Shown: positions 47,213 to 53,849 of the stretch, in pieces
How the letters are laid out: each line of letters begins with the position of its first letter
Numbering within the stretch: the stretch's first letter is position 1
Assembly (NCBI RefSeq): GCF_012843435.1
Contig: NZ_JABAFC010000026.1
Coordinates: 1-53,849 of the forward strand
DNA length: 53,849 nucleotides
Source: Psychrobacillus sp. BL-248-WT-3
GTDB taxonomy: Bacteria > Bacillota > Bacilli > Bacillales_A > Planococcaceae
Reading direction: 5' to 3'
Position numbers and translations under genes: made by a program
The notes under the pieces: generated by a model
What the model saw: only the letters and a program-made list of their open reading frames with translations
Database searches by the model: none
Told to the model about the DNA's origin: nothing

Positions 47213-47473
47213 CTAAATAGTCCCCCAATTTATTACTATATTTTCATATCTATATCTTCCTATGCTTGTCTATTAACTTATCTATGGAATAGGTTGCTTG
47301 AACATAATCTGTTTCCTAACTCTCCTCCCTTTTAAACACAAACTTATTTATATATATGCTCCATAAAATTAGAATATTCCAATTAAAATAAGTTTTTTTG
47401 ACTTGAGAGGTAAAAGAGTATTTAGAGTGGGTGACAAAGAACTATTTGGGAGAGTGTCGTGAAGTGAAAAAGG

Positions 47474-47682
47474 GATTGTAGTAAATTATGTGGGCATTGT
47501 CGTAATCCATTGCTCGATTGTCGTAAAGTTTGAGTTGATTGTAGTAATCTCTCCGGTCATTATCGTAGTCCATTTGGATTGTAGTAATTCGTGGTGGCAT
47601 TGTCGTAATCCATTGCTCGATTGTCGTAAAGTTTGAGTTGATTGTAGTAATCTAGCCAGACATTGTAGGAGTCCGAGCTGAC
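47474..47682. repeat. 21-bp-period iteron-like array, ten units
   Basis: The core ATTGT(A/C)GTAAT recurs at 47476, 47497, 47518, 47539, 47560 (variant ATTAT), 47579, 47600, 47621, about 47641 and 47662, mostly exactly 21 bp apart. A 57-58 bp block (GGCATTGTCGTAATCCATTG and onward) occurs twice, about 103 bp apart. Stop codons (TAGTAA) fall inside most units, so it is not coding. It sits in the gap between the SLH protein start and the SDR terminator. Bases 47213-47473 show nothing else clear. Confidence 0.8.
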
Positions 47683-47694
47683 ATGATTAAAAAC

Positions 47695-47728
47695 AAAAAA
47701 TGGCCGCGATTTTCATCGCGACCATTTT
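47695..47728 (-). terminator. Terminator of the SDR gene at 47.7 kb
   Basis: AATGGTCGCGAT pairs with ATCGCGGCCATT and is followed by six T on the minus strand. Confidence 0.85.
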
Positions 47729-47735
47729 ATAATTA

Positions 47736-48452
47736 TTATGGATTAGTTGACCATAGTCCTGCAGATTTAAGCAGAATTCTTGGGTTCATTTTCAGCTGAG
47801 CTACCATAAAGTCAGCGATGTCTTCTGGTTGCATTACTTTTTCTGGATTTCCGTCTGTCAGGTTTAATTCGATTGCCATGTCTGTAGCAATAGTGCTTGG
47901 TGTTAATGTAACAACACGGATATTTTGCTTTCTTACTTCTAGCATTAGAGATTCACTCAGTGCGATTACCGCAGCTTTAGATGCACTATAAGCACTTGTA
48001 ACTGGAGCTCCCTTTTGTCCAGCAGTAGAAGAGATATTAATAATGTCCCCTGCATTTTTCTCGATCATGTCTGGTAGTACTGCTCTAGTTACGTAGTACA
48101 CGCCCATCACATTTACTTGAATGATCTTAGCCCAGTCCTCTGGATCTACTTCAAGGAATTTACCGAATTTAGAGATGCCGGCATTGTTTACCAAGATTTC
48201 GATTGGGCCAAGCTCCCCACGAATTTTTTCAACTGCACTGTTCACAGATTCCATGTTGGATACATCAGCAGCAGCTATGGAAACTTTTACACCATATGTT
48301 TGTAGCTCACTTGCAACTGCCTCTAAGTTTTCGATTGTTCTTCCTAAAAGTCCTAGGTTAATACCCTCTTTAGCAAAGGCTATAGCTGTTGCGCGACCAA
48401 TGCCTCGACCTGCACCAGTGATTAATGCTGTTTTCCCTGTAATTGCTTGCAT
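47736..48452 (-). CDS. SDR family oxidoreductase, FabG-like
   Basis: The 238-residue classical short-chain dehydrogenase has [17 protein letters not shown] (an Arg after beta-2 suggesting NADP), [14 protein letters not shown] and the catalytic YSASK. It resembles 3-oxoacyl-ACP reductase and the YgfF/YkvO-type generalists; the substrate is unknown. The ATG follows GGAGAG. It is monocistronic with a strong terminator. Confidence 0.87.
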   Translation of the reverse strand: MQAITGKTALITGAGRGIGRATAIAFAKEGINLGLLGRTIENLEAVASELQTYGVKVSIAAADVSNMESVNSAVEKIRGELGPIEILVNNAGISKFGKFLEVDPEDWAKIIQVNVMGVYYVTRAVLPDMIEKNAGDIINISSTAGQKGAPVTSAYSASKAAVIALSESLMLEVRKQNIRVVTLTPSTIATDMAIELNLTDGNPEKVMQPEDIADFMVAQLKMNPRILLKSAGLWSTNP

Positions 48453-48520
48453 GCAAATCTCTCCTTATGTATAAGTTTTTCTCACACATTTAGAGTACCC
48501 TCATTTGGAGAAAAAATATA

Positions 48521-49054
48521 TTATTTTGCTTTAAAGGACATTTGCTTAGCTGGAGGTTTTATTTCCTTCACGCTTTCAAGCACGGCAAAAATAATCCCCA
48601 GCATTAACTGGACAAATCCGAAGGTTCTTAAATCTTCATTTGGTAATCCCAAAAATGTAGTGATAACCATCACCATTCCAAATGTAATCATATATATGCA
48701 TATTACTATTGGCTTTACTTTTAACTGAACTTCTTCAAGCTTAGTTAGCATAAAAATAACACCAGCTATTAATAGGATAGAGCCAAGGTAGACTAGAGGT
48801 ATATTCTTCTGAATGTAACTTCCAAATAATAAAATGAGCCCTAAAACAGCTAAGGAAATACCTGTTCGTTTGATGTTCATAGGCTTTCTTACTCGTTTCG
48901 TTTTTCTCGAGCCAAGCACCAATGCACCAAGCAAAAATAAACCTATCCCATAGATCAATAAAAATAAGTTACCAATCGAACCTAGCTCATCAACTGTCAA
49001 TGACATAAAAAGAGAACCAAACAACATAGATAATACTCCTAGAAAAAGTGCCAT
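48521..49054 (-). CDS. Hypothetical membrane protein, six helices
   Basis: The product has about 177 residues with roughly six hydrophobic helices in three pairs (for example ALFLGVLSMLFGSLFMSL, IGNLFLLIYGIGLFLLGALVL and VLGLILLFGSYI). Short charged loops (GSRKTKRVRKPMNIKRTG) follow the positive-inside rule. ATG at 49054 follows GGGAGG; the ATG at 49066 is part of that site. I do not recognise the family. It lies between the SDR and anti-sigma genes on the same strand, with 116 bp to the anti-sigma stop. Confidence 0.7.
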   Translation of the reverse strand: MALFLGVLSMLFGSLFMSLTVDELGSIGNLFLLIYGIGLFLLGALVLGSRKTKRVRKPMNIKRTGISLAVLGLILLFGSYIQKNIPLVYLGSILLIAGVIFMLTKLEEVQLKVKPIVICIYMITFGMVMVITTFLGLPNEDLRTFGFVQLMLGIIFAVLESVKEIKPPAKQMSFKAK

Positions 49055-49182
49055 AGTACCTCCCATGTTTTACCTAATTATCCCACAACAAGAAACTAAA
49101 TGGTATTTATTTTATTATTTTAATCAATGCGCCCTAAATGGTATTAAATTTCTTTTTTTAATGACTGTGTTTTAAGCACTCC

Positions 49183-50478
49183 CTATTTAACCTTAATGCG
49201 TGTATCGTTCTCCAAATAGTTAGGATATCCCTGCAGTACAAAGGTTACTGGATTATTCTTGGCTCCTTGCTCTAAAGTAAACACTTGAGAATTGGTTGTG
49301 TCAGAAATTCGATGAGATATAGCTAGCGGAACTTTACGGCCATTTCTATCCTCGCCGTTAGTGAAAATTGTTTGATTAAAACCTAAATGCTTATCAAAAA
49401 CTACCTTAAAACTAGACTCATCTATTATTTCTAGCTGCAAAGGATATTGTTTAGATATAGAAGCCACTTCTTTTTTATCAAAGTCTATAACGATCTCTCG
49501 CTCATCCCTTGGCATAGCCAAAATATCACCGATAATTAAATATAATTCTTCTGATTCCTGAAAATAATTGCTTTCTAAATAAATTGTTCTTTTCGTAGTG
49601 TCAGCACTTCCAAAGCCACTAATAGATGTGGATCCACTTCCCCATACGTTTCCACTTTCATTCTGCAACTTAATAGAAGAAAAATCAAAAATAACCATAT
49701 CATTTTGTGGATCCGTTATTATATCAATCGCAGCATGCAAAGGAGATATTTTCACCTGTTCTACAGTAAATTTTTGTCCTTCTACTACCACCTCACGATT
49801 TAGCTTGTAATGCTTTGGCTTTGCAATTTTATTTTTTAACTCAAATGGTATGACAAATGTTAAATCCTCTTCTCCACGTATTGAAAACTTTAATGTAAAG
49901 GCTGGATTATTATAATCGATTGCGCCACTAGGGTCAGAAATCCTAATGGTGCTCTCCACTTTTTGGACCACTTCTTTTTGGGCATGCTCAGAAGTTACAT
50001 AAGCAAGACCAAGCTTTTCCTCATTTTGGAGCAGGACTGTGTCTCCGAGATGATAACCATTTACGGTATTAGGAGACTCGAGGGTATAGGAAAGTAGCAT
50101 ACCAGTATCATCTGCTATCACCCCATCCAACGTAAAAGTAACATCATTTTCTTTTGCAGAAACACCGATTGCCTCAAAATAGTTGTTTCTGACACTATCT
50201 TCTACCCCTCTATCATATTCTACGATTGCTACAATAGCCCCCAAGCCCGGTACATCCTCAAAAATCTGGGCAAAGGCTGGAGAAATGCGTGTCATAAAGG
50301 CGAAGCCAAGGAAAAGCACGGCTATAGCTGAGAGGCTAAATCCTATCTTAGACCTGCGCTGTTTTTTTCTTTGTGCTATCTTAATACCGTTTAATATGGC
50401 GTCTCCAGTAGCTGAACTAACCTGGATAGCTTCCATTTGTTCATTTACTAAATGCTTAATTTGTTTTACGTTGGTCAT
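49183..50478 (-). CDS. Membrane anti-sigma factor-like DUF4179 protein
   Basis: The 431-residue protein has an N-terminal cytosolic helix region (1-40), one membrane helix (IGFSLSAIAVLFLGFAFM) and a large extracellular beta-rich domain starting AFAQIFEDVPGLGAIVAIVEYDRG, a typical DUF4179 opening. Its ATG overlaps the sigma factor stop codon (TAATG), so the two are made together. This arrangement is that of an anti-sigma factor which holds its ECF partner at the membrane until an envelope signal arrives. The signal is unknown. Confidence 0.83.
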   Translation of the reverse strand: MTNVKQIKHLVNEQMEAIQVSSATGDAILNGIKIAQRKKQRRSKIGFSLSAIAVLFLGFAFMTRISPAFAQIFEDVPGLGAIVAIVEYDRGVEDSVRNNYFEAIGVSAKENDVTFTLDGVIADDTGMLLSYTLESPNTVNGYHLGDTVLLQNEEKLGLAYVTSEHAQKEVVQKVESTIRISDPSGAIDYNNPAFTLKFSIRGEEDLTFVIPFELKNKIAKPKHYKLNREVVVEGQKFTVEQVKISPLHAAIDIITDPQNDMVIFDFSSIKLQNESGNVWGSGSTSISGFGSADTTKRTIYLESNYFQESEELYLIIGDILAMPRDEREIVIDFDKKEVASISKQYPLQLEIIDESSFKVVFDKHLGFNQTIFTNGEDRNGRKVPLAISHRISDTTNSQVFTLEQGAKNNPVTFVLQGYPNYLENDTRIKVK

Positions 50479-50978
50479 TAAACATCGCCCCCTCTCTCTC
50501 CCATAAAAACACGAATTTTCTTTAGCGTATGATGTAATCTTGACTTAACTGTCCCCTCTGGAATTTGTAGCCTTCTTGCGATTTCGCTCACCTTTAAATC
50601 ATTAAAGTATTTTAAATGAATGAGCTCTCGTTGTGCACTCGGCAACTCTCTAAGTGCAAGCATAAGATCCTGGTTAGAGGACTGTTGTTCTTTTTCTACA
50701 TCTTCATTTAACGAAAATAAATTGCCCTGCTTCTTCAATGTGTCCATACAATAATTCAACAGGATTCTCACTAGCCATGTTTGAAAGAAGGACGGCTCCT
50801 TTACTTGGTGACGCTTGGTATAGGCTCGAAACGTCACTTCCTGAAGAGCCTCCAACACATCATGTTCATTTTTTAAATATATAAAGGCAGTTTTATATAA
50901 AACATCACGATGTATTTGCATTAGCTGTAAGAAAGCATCGTCATCTCCTGTGATTGCTTTCCTAACTAGGTGCTCCAT
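50478..50978 (-). CDS. ECF RNA polymerase sigma factor
   Basis: The 166-residue sigma-70 of the extracytoplasmic function class has region 2 (DVLYKTAFIYLKNEHDVLEAL and QEVTFRAYTKRHQVKEP) and region 4 with a helix-turn-helix (LIHLKYFNDLKVSEIARRL and QIPEGTVKSRLHHTLKKIR). It resembles SigV/SigW-group factors. An ECF-type promoter (TGAACG-16 bp-CGTC) lies just upstream, so it probably drives its own transcription. It is paired with the DUF4179 protein. Confidence 0.9.
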   Translation of the reverse strand: MEHLVRKAITGDDDAFLQLMQIHRDVLYKTAFIYLKNEHDVLEALQEVTFRAYTKRHQVKEPSFFQTWLVRILLNYCMDTLKKQGNLFSLNEDVEKEQQSSNQDLMLALRELPSAQRELIHLKYFNDLKVSEIARRLQIPEGTVKSRLHHTLKKIRVFMGERGGDV

Positions 50979-51006
50979 TTTTGTTCCCCCTCTTTTGTAA
51001 CTGTTA

Positions 51007-51032
51007 GACGTTAATTTATATAAAAACGTTCA
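51007..51032 (-). promoter_or_regulatory. ECF-type autoregulatory promoter
   Basis: On the minus strand TGAACG (51027-51032), a 16-bp spacer and CGTC (51007-51010) match the ECF consensus TGAAAC-N16-CGTC with one change, 29 bp upstream of the sigma factor start. Confidence 0.7.
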
Positions 51033-51158
51033 ATGTAAATAAAAAATATTTAAATGGAAAATGACTACGTCTTACGTACTGAATTCTTCTATTTCTCTTT
51101 CACTCTCTTTTACTTGTATGTTAAGATAGTGACCGATTGAAAGAGAGAGGTATGAAAC

Positions 51159-51986
51159 ATGAAAAAATGGATTATGTATATTTTATCCTTAACCATCTTA
51201 CTAGGAGCATGCAGCAGTATAGATCAGTTAGTGGTGGGGGACGAAAATCCAATCACTGAGCAAGAGAAAGCTGAGAAAGCTCCACAAAAAGAATTCTCTG
51301 AAGCTACGTCGAGCACTACTCATGACGTATCTAAGCTTGAAGAATTTCCATTGGTCAGCGTGATCGATGGCGATACAATCAAAATAAAATACAATGGTGC
51401 AAATGAAAACGTGCGTTTTTTATTGATAGACACTCCCGAAACTAACCATCCTAAGCTGGGGGAACAGCCTTTTGGACAGGATGCAAAGGATTTTACGAAA
51501 CAATTACTGAAAGGACAGGATACAGTCTTTTTAGAGTTCGATGTTTCCTATAGGGATAAATATAACCGGCTTCTTGCTTATATCTATACTTCTGATGGAA
51601 AGAGTCTGCAAGAAGAACTGTTAAAACAAGGTCTTGCCCGAGTTGCTTACATTTACGCACCTAATACTAAGCATGTAGACTGGTTTGAAGCCATTCAGAA
51701 AAAAGCTCAACAGCAAGCAATCGGGATATGGTCAGTGGAGAATTATGTTACGAACAGTGGCTACGATAAAGATGCGGTTGTAGAAGTGAAAGCAGTTAAA
51801 AAAGCTAATGAGGAAAAGAAACCGAATAGTATTACTGATTGTACAATAAAAGGTAATATCAATTCTAAGGGTGAGAAAATCTATCATGTCCCTGGTCAGC
51901 AATATTATGAAATGACAGTTGCCGAAGAAATGTTTTGCAGTAAGGAAGAAGCTGAAGCAGCAGGGTTCCGAGCAACACAAAGATAA
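51159..51986 (+). CDS. Lipoprotein thermonuclease (SNase family, YncB-like)
   Basis: The 275-residue protein has a lipoprotein signal with lipobox LLGAC (Cys 18), a short linker, and a staphylococcal-nuclease domain at about 60-195: VIDGDTIKIKYNG, the Ca-binding Asp and Arg in VRFLLIDTPET, and the catalytic Arg in YRDKYNRLLAYIY. The C-terminus (ITDCTIKGNINSKGEKIYHV to CSKEEAEAAGFRATQR) is a cell-wall/excalibur-like segment with a Cys pair. It would be anchored outside the membrane and degrade DNA or RNA. An extended -10 TGTTAAGAT lies 30 bp before the start. Confidence 0.88.
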   Translation: MKKWIMYILSLTILLGACSSIDQLVVGDENPITEQEKAEKAPQKEFSEATSSTTHDVSKLEEFPLVSVIDGDTIKIKYNGANENVRFLLIDTPETNHPKLGEQPFGQDAKDFTKQLLKGQDTVFLEFDVSYRDKYNRLLAYIYTSDGKSLQEELLKQGLARVAYIYAPNTKHVDWFEAIQKKAQQQAIGIWSVENYVTNSGYDKDAVVEVKAVKKANEEKKPNSITDCTIKGNINSKGEKIYHVPGQQYYEMTVAEEMFCSKEEAEAAGFRATQR

Positions 51987-51996
51987 TAATATCATC

Positions 51997-52029
51997 AGCT
52001 CCATCACCCGGTGATGGGGCTTTCTTTTA
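51997..52029 (+). terminator. Terminator of the nuclease gene
   Basis: AGCTCCATCAC pairs with GTGATGGGGCT around a three-base loop and is followed by TTCTTTTATTT. Confidence 0.85.
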
Positions 52030-52218
52030 TTTCTAACTTATTAAAAAGCCCCCACTCAACCTGCTCCATTTAGAAAAATGTACAAAAAATTCTCAAAAAA
52101 ATGTTAATAATACACAAAAAGAGGGTATCTAGTTACCATTAATATATTTCCTGAATAATATAACAACATAGTATTTGCTTCAATTCTTGATTTTATATCT
52201 AATAAAAGGAGTGATTAA

Positions 52219-53637
52219 ATGGAAAAAACAATAAAAAAACCATCTTTATCCTATTCATTATTCATCCTCATTTTAATGGTTGCGGTTATATCCACTGGAT
52301 TAATACTATTGGAAGCCCCTATTCAAATTATGCTGTTCACTGCGATCGTTGTTCTCATTCCTTTTGTTTTGCGTCTTGGCTATTCTTATGAAGAAATTGA
52401 AAAAGCAATGTTCGCTTCCATGCTTAAAGCCCTTAAGCCTTCCCTAATATTGATGGCAGTAGGGATATTAATCGGTACATGGATAGCATCTGGTACAGTT
52501 CCTACTTTAATCTATTATGGAATTCAATCTATTTCTCCTCAATTTTTCTTGGTAACTACTCTTTTATTTTGTTCTGTGGTCTCAATGGCTACAGGCTCTT
52601 CTTGGGCAACTTTAGGAACAGCAGGGATTGCTATGATTGGGGTAGGTCAAAGCTTAGATGTTTCTCTGGCGATGACAGCTGGAGCAATAGTAAGTGGAGC
52701 TTACTTTGGGGATAAGCTTTCTCCCTTATCCGATACAACAAATCTCGCTGCAGCAGTCGTTGGTATAGATGTATTTACCCATGTAAAGCATATGCTTTGG
52801 ACAACTGTTCCCGCCTACGTTTTATCAGCAATTATATTTACCCTTATTGGTTTAAATACCGAAGTGGCAGCTGTTAATTCAGCTGAAGTTAATAGCTTGA
52901 CTGGATATTTAGCAGCTAATTTTAATCTAGGAATAATCTCCATGCTTCCAGCCCTTTTCCTCTTTGTACTACTAATTACGAAACAACCTGCTATTATCTC
53001 AGTTTTTTTAGGAGGAGTCGCAGGTGCCCTTGTCGCTATTTTTTACCAAGGTATAGATATGACAAGTATTTTGGGAGTAGCTTATAATGGCTTTTTTGTA
53101 GAATCAGGTATTGAAGCGATTGATTCCTTACTACAGCGAGGGGGATTAGTAAGCATGCTGCCAATGGTAGCAATCTTTATTTTCGCCCTTGGCTTAGGGG
53201 GTTTATTGAATATCTCGGGAGTGCTAGTAACCATCATTGATTCTATAATTAAAATGATCAAGAGTAGAGCATTACTCGTTTTTGTAACGATGATCATGTC
53301 CTATTTTACACTCGGTCTTGGGGGAAGCTTCTCGTTTGCAGGAGTTATGACTGGAACATTCATGAAACCACTGTTTGATAAGTTTAATTTACGGCCTGAA
53401 AATCTTTCAAGGGCTATGGAAGATACCGCAACACAGGGCTGTGCTTTGCTGCCTTGGACAGCAAGTGGTGTCTTCACTGCAACTACGCTAGGAGTACCGA
53501 CATTAACGTATCTACCATTTTGTTTTTTAGCTATGCTCACCCCACTTTTTACTTTTCTTTATGGCCTCACAGGATTTTCCATGAAGGAAGAAAAGAAACA
53601 GCCTAAACACTCTACAAAAGAAGTACCGACAGCCTAA
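52219..53637 (+). CDS. nhaC: Na+/H+ antiporter NhaC family
   Basis: The 472-residue polytopic transporter has eleven to twelve helices. Conserved NhaC segments are GILIGTWIASGTVPTLIYYG, MATGSSWATLGTAG, AGAIVSGAYFGDKLSPLSDTTNLAA and the late GCALLPWTASGVF. It exchanges sodium (or potassium/malate-lactate in the MleN branch) for protons. AAAAGGAG precedes the ATG. Single gene, with its promoter likely in 52030-52200; no operator recognised there. Confidence 0.9.
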   Translation: MEKTIKKPSLSYSLFILILMVAVISTGLILLEAPIQIMLFTAIVVLIPFVLRLGYSYEEIEKAMFASMLKALKPSLILMAVGILIGTWIASGTVPTLIYYGIQSISPQFFLVTTLLFCSVVSMATGSSWATLGTAGIAMIGVGQSLDVSLAMTAGAIVSGAYFGDKLSPLSDTTNLAAAVVGIDVFTHVKHMLWTTVPAYVLSAIIFTLIGLNTEVAAVNSAEVNSLTGYLAANFNLGIISMLPALFLFVLLITKQPAIISVFLGGVAGALVAIFYQGIDMTSILGVAYNGFFVESGIEAIDSLLQRGGLVSMLPMVAIFIFALGLGGLLNISGVLVTIIDSIIKMIKSRALLVFVTMIMSYFTLGLGGSFSFAGVMTGTFMKPLFDKFNLRPENLSRAMEDTATQGCALLPWTASGVFTATTLGVPTLTYLPFCFLAMLTPLFTFLYGLTGFSMKEEKKQPKHSTKEVPTA

Positions 53638-53659
53638 TAGATGGGTTACGCAAAATTTA

Positions 53660-53697
53660 AAAATCGATTCTTCTATTTTTAGAAGAATCGATTTCTA
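53660..53697 (+). terminator. Terminator of nhaC
   Basis: AAATCGATTCTTCT and AGAAGAATCGATTT form a perfect 14-bp stem around a six-base loop, ending in TTTCTATG. Confidence 0.75.
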
Positions 53698-53701
53698 TGT
53701 A

Positions 53702-53849
53702 AAAGCAGCTGCCTCCTCGCATTTTCCCATTTGCCTGTCGGGGCAGGGATAGGCGCTTTCGCTTTTCTTGGTGTCTAGCTACTGCGCCTTGCCCCTCGGG
53801 GTCAAATGGATAAAAGCTCCGGTGGCTGTGGAGCTGCCTCCTCGCTTTT
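53702..53849. repeat. Intergenic foldback repeat at the window end
   Basis: CCATTTG (53727-53733) pairs with CAAATGG (53803-53809), and AGGCGC (53751-53756) with GCGCCT (53784-53789), with GGGGCA/TGCCCC between. AGCTGCCTCCTCGC occurs at 53707-53720 and again at 53832-53845. It is unlike the MITE. Very similar short GC-rich repeats (CGCTTTCGCTTTTCTTGGTG, CCCCTCGGGG) are, from memory, scattered in Bacillales genomes. The element continues past the window edge. Confidence 0.65.

Noticed and set aside
47474-47682. CRISPR array
   Set aside because: Units are 21 bp in total with 8-10 bp between cores, and neighbouring spacers are themselves duplicated. No cas genes are present.

Overview
This 53.8 kb window looks like chromosome of a low-GC, endospore-type member of the Bacillales. 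Psychrobacillus or another Planococcaceae/Caryophanaceae relative fits best, but that placement is an inference. The grounds are the AT-rich sequence, strong AGGAGG ribosome binding sites, frequent TTG/GTG starts, and a gene order (moxR ATPase, DUF58, transglutaminase, guaA, pbuG) that matches the Bacillus subtilis yeaC-yeaD-yebA-guaA-pbuG block. No prophage, CRISPR array or complete insertion sequence is visible. Most of the window is ordinary core and accessory metabolism.

Layout. 1-0.2 kb: tandem promoters and leader of an rRNA operon that runs leftward out of the window. 0.3-9.4 kb: a GNAT acetyltransferase, then the purine block, in which pbuG and guaA each sit behind their own C74-type (guanine/hypoxanthine) purine riboswitch, then the yebA-yeaD-yeaC operon. 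9.6-11.9 kb: NAD salvage (pncB-nadE). 12-23 kb: a membrane-anchored quinohemoprotein dehydrogenase, an aminotransferase, ExoA, an SDR, HAD phosphatase, GNAT, ATP-grasp ligase, catalase and a papain-like protein. 23.5-26.7 kb: a gluconate-2-dehydrogenase-like cluster (membrane peptide, Tat-signal small subunit, FAD subunit) followed by a lone tatA. 26.8-31.8 kb: TetR regulator, DUF817 membrane protein, a methyltransferase-glycosyltransferase fusion and coproporphyrinogen oxidase. 32.3-35.1 kb: the kynU-kynA-kynB tryptophan degradation operon behind a perfect 16-bp palindrome. 35.2-37.8 kb: a GT2 glycosyltransferase next to a collagen-like surface protein. 38.1-42.9 kb: two small proteins and a complete PTS phosphorelay operon (IIA, IICB, HPr, EI). 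43.4-53.6 kb: FusB-type EF-G-binding protein, HAD hydrolase, an SLH-anchored YcdB-like exported protein, SDR, ECF sigma/anti-sigma pair with its own ECF promoter, a lipoprotein nuclease and NhaC.

The least ordinary content is non-coding. Three copies of a ~385-bp element (18620-19005, 31991-32330 inverted and truncated, 43004-43387) have imperfect terminal inverted repeats. The two complete copies have exact 8-bp target duplications, so this is a MITE-like mobile element. Its 109-bp central foldback is identical in the two full copies although the flanks have diverged. A ten-unit, 21-bp-period array lies at about 47474-47682, upstream of the SLH protein gene. A different foldback repeat begins at 53.7 kb and runs off the window end.

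Many apparent ATG starts read ATGGAGG, where the ATG overlaps the Shine-Dalgarno sequence of a second, better placed start. Starts below were chosen on that basis and often differ from the longest open frame.
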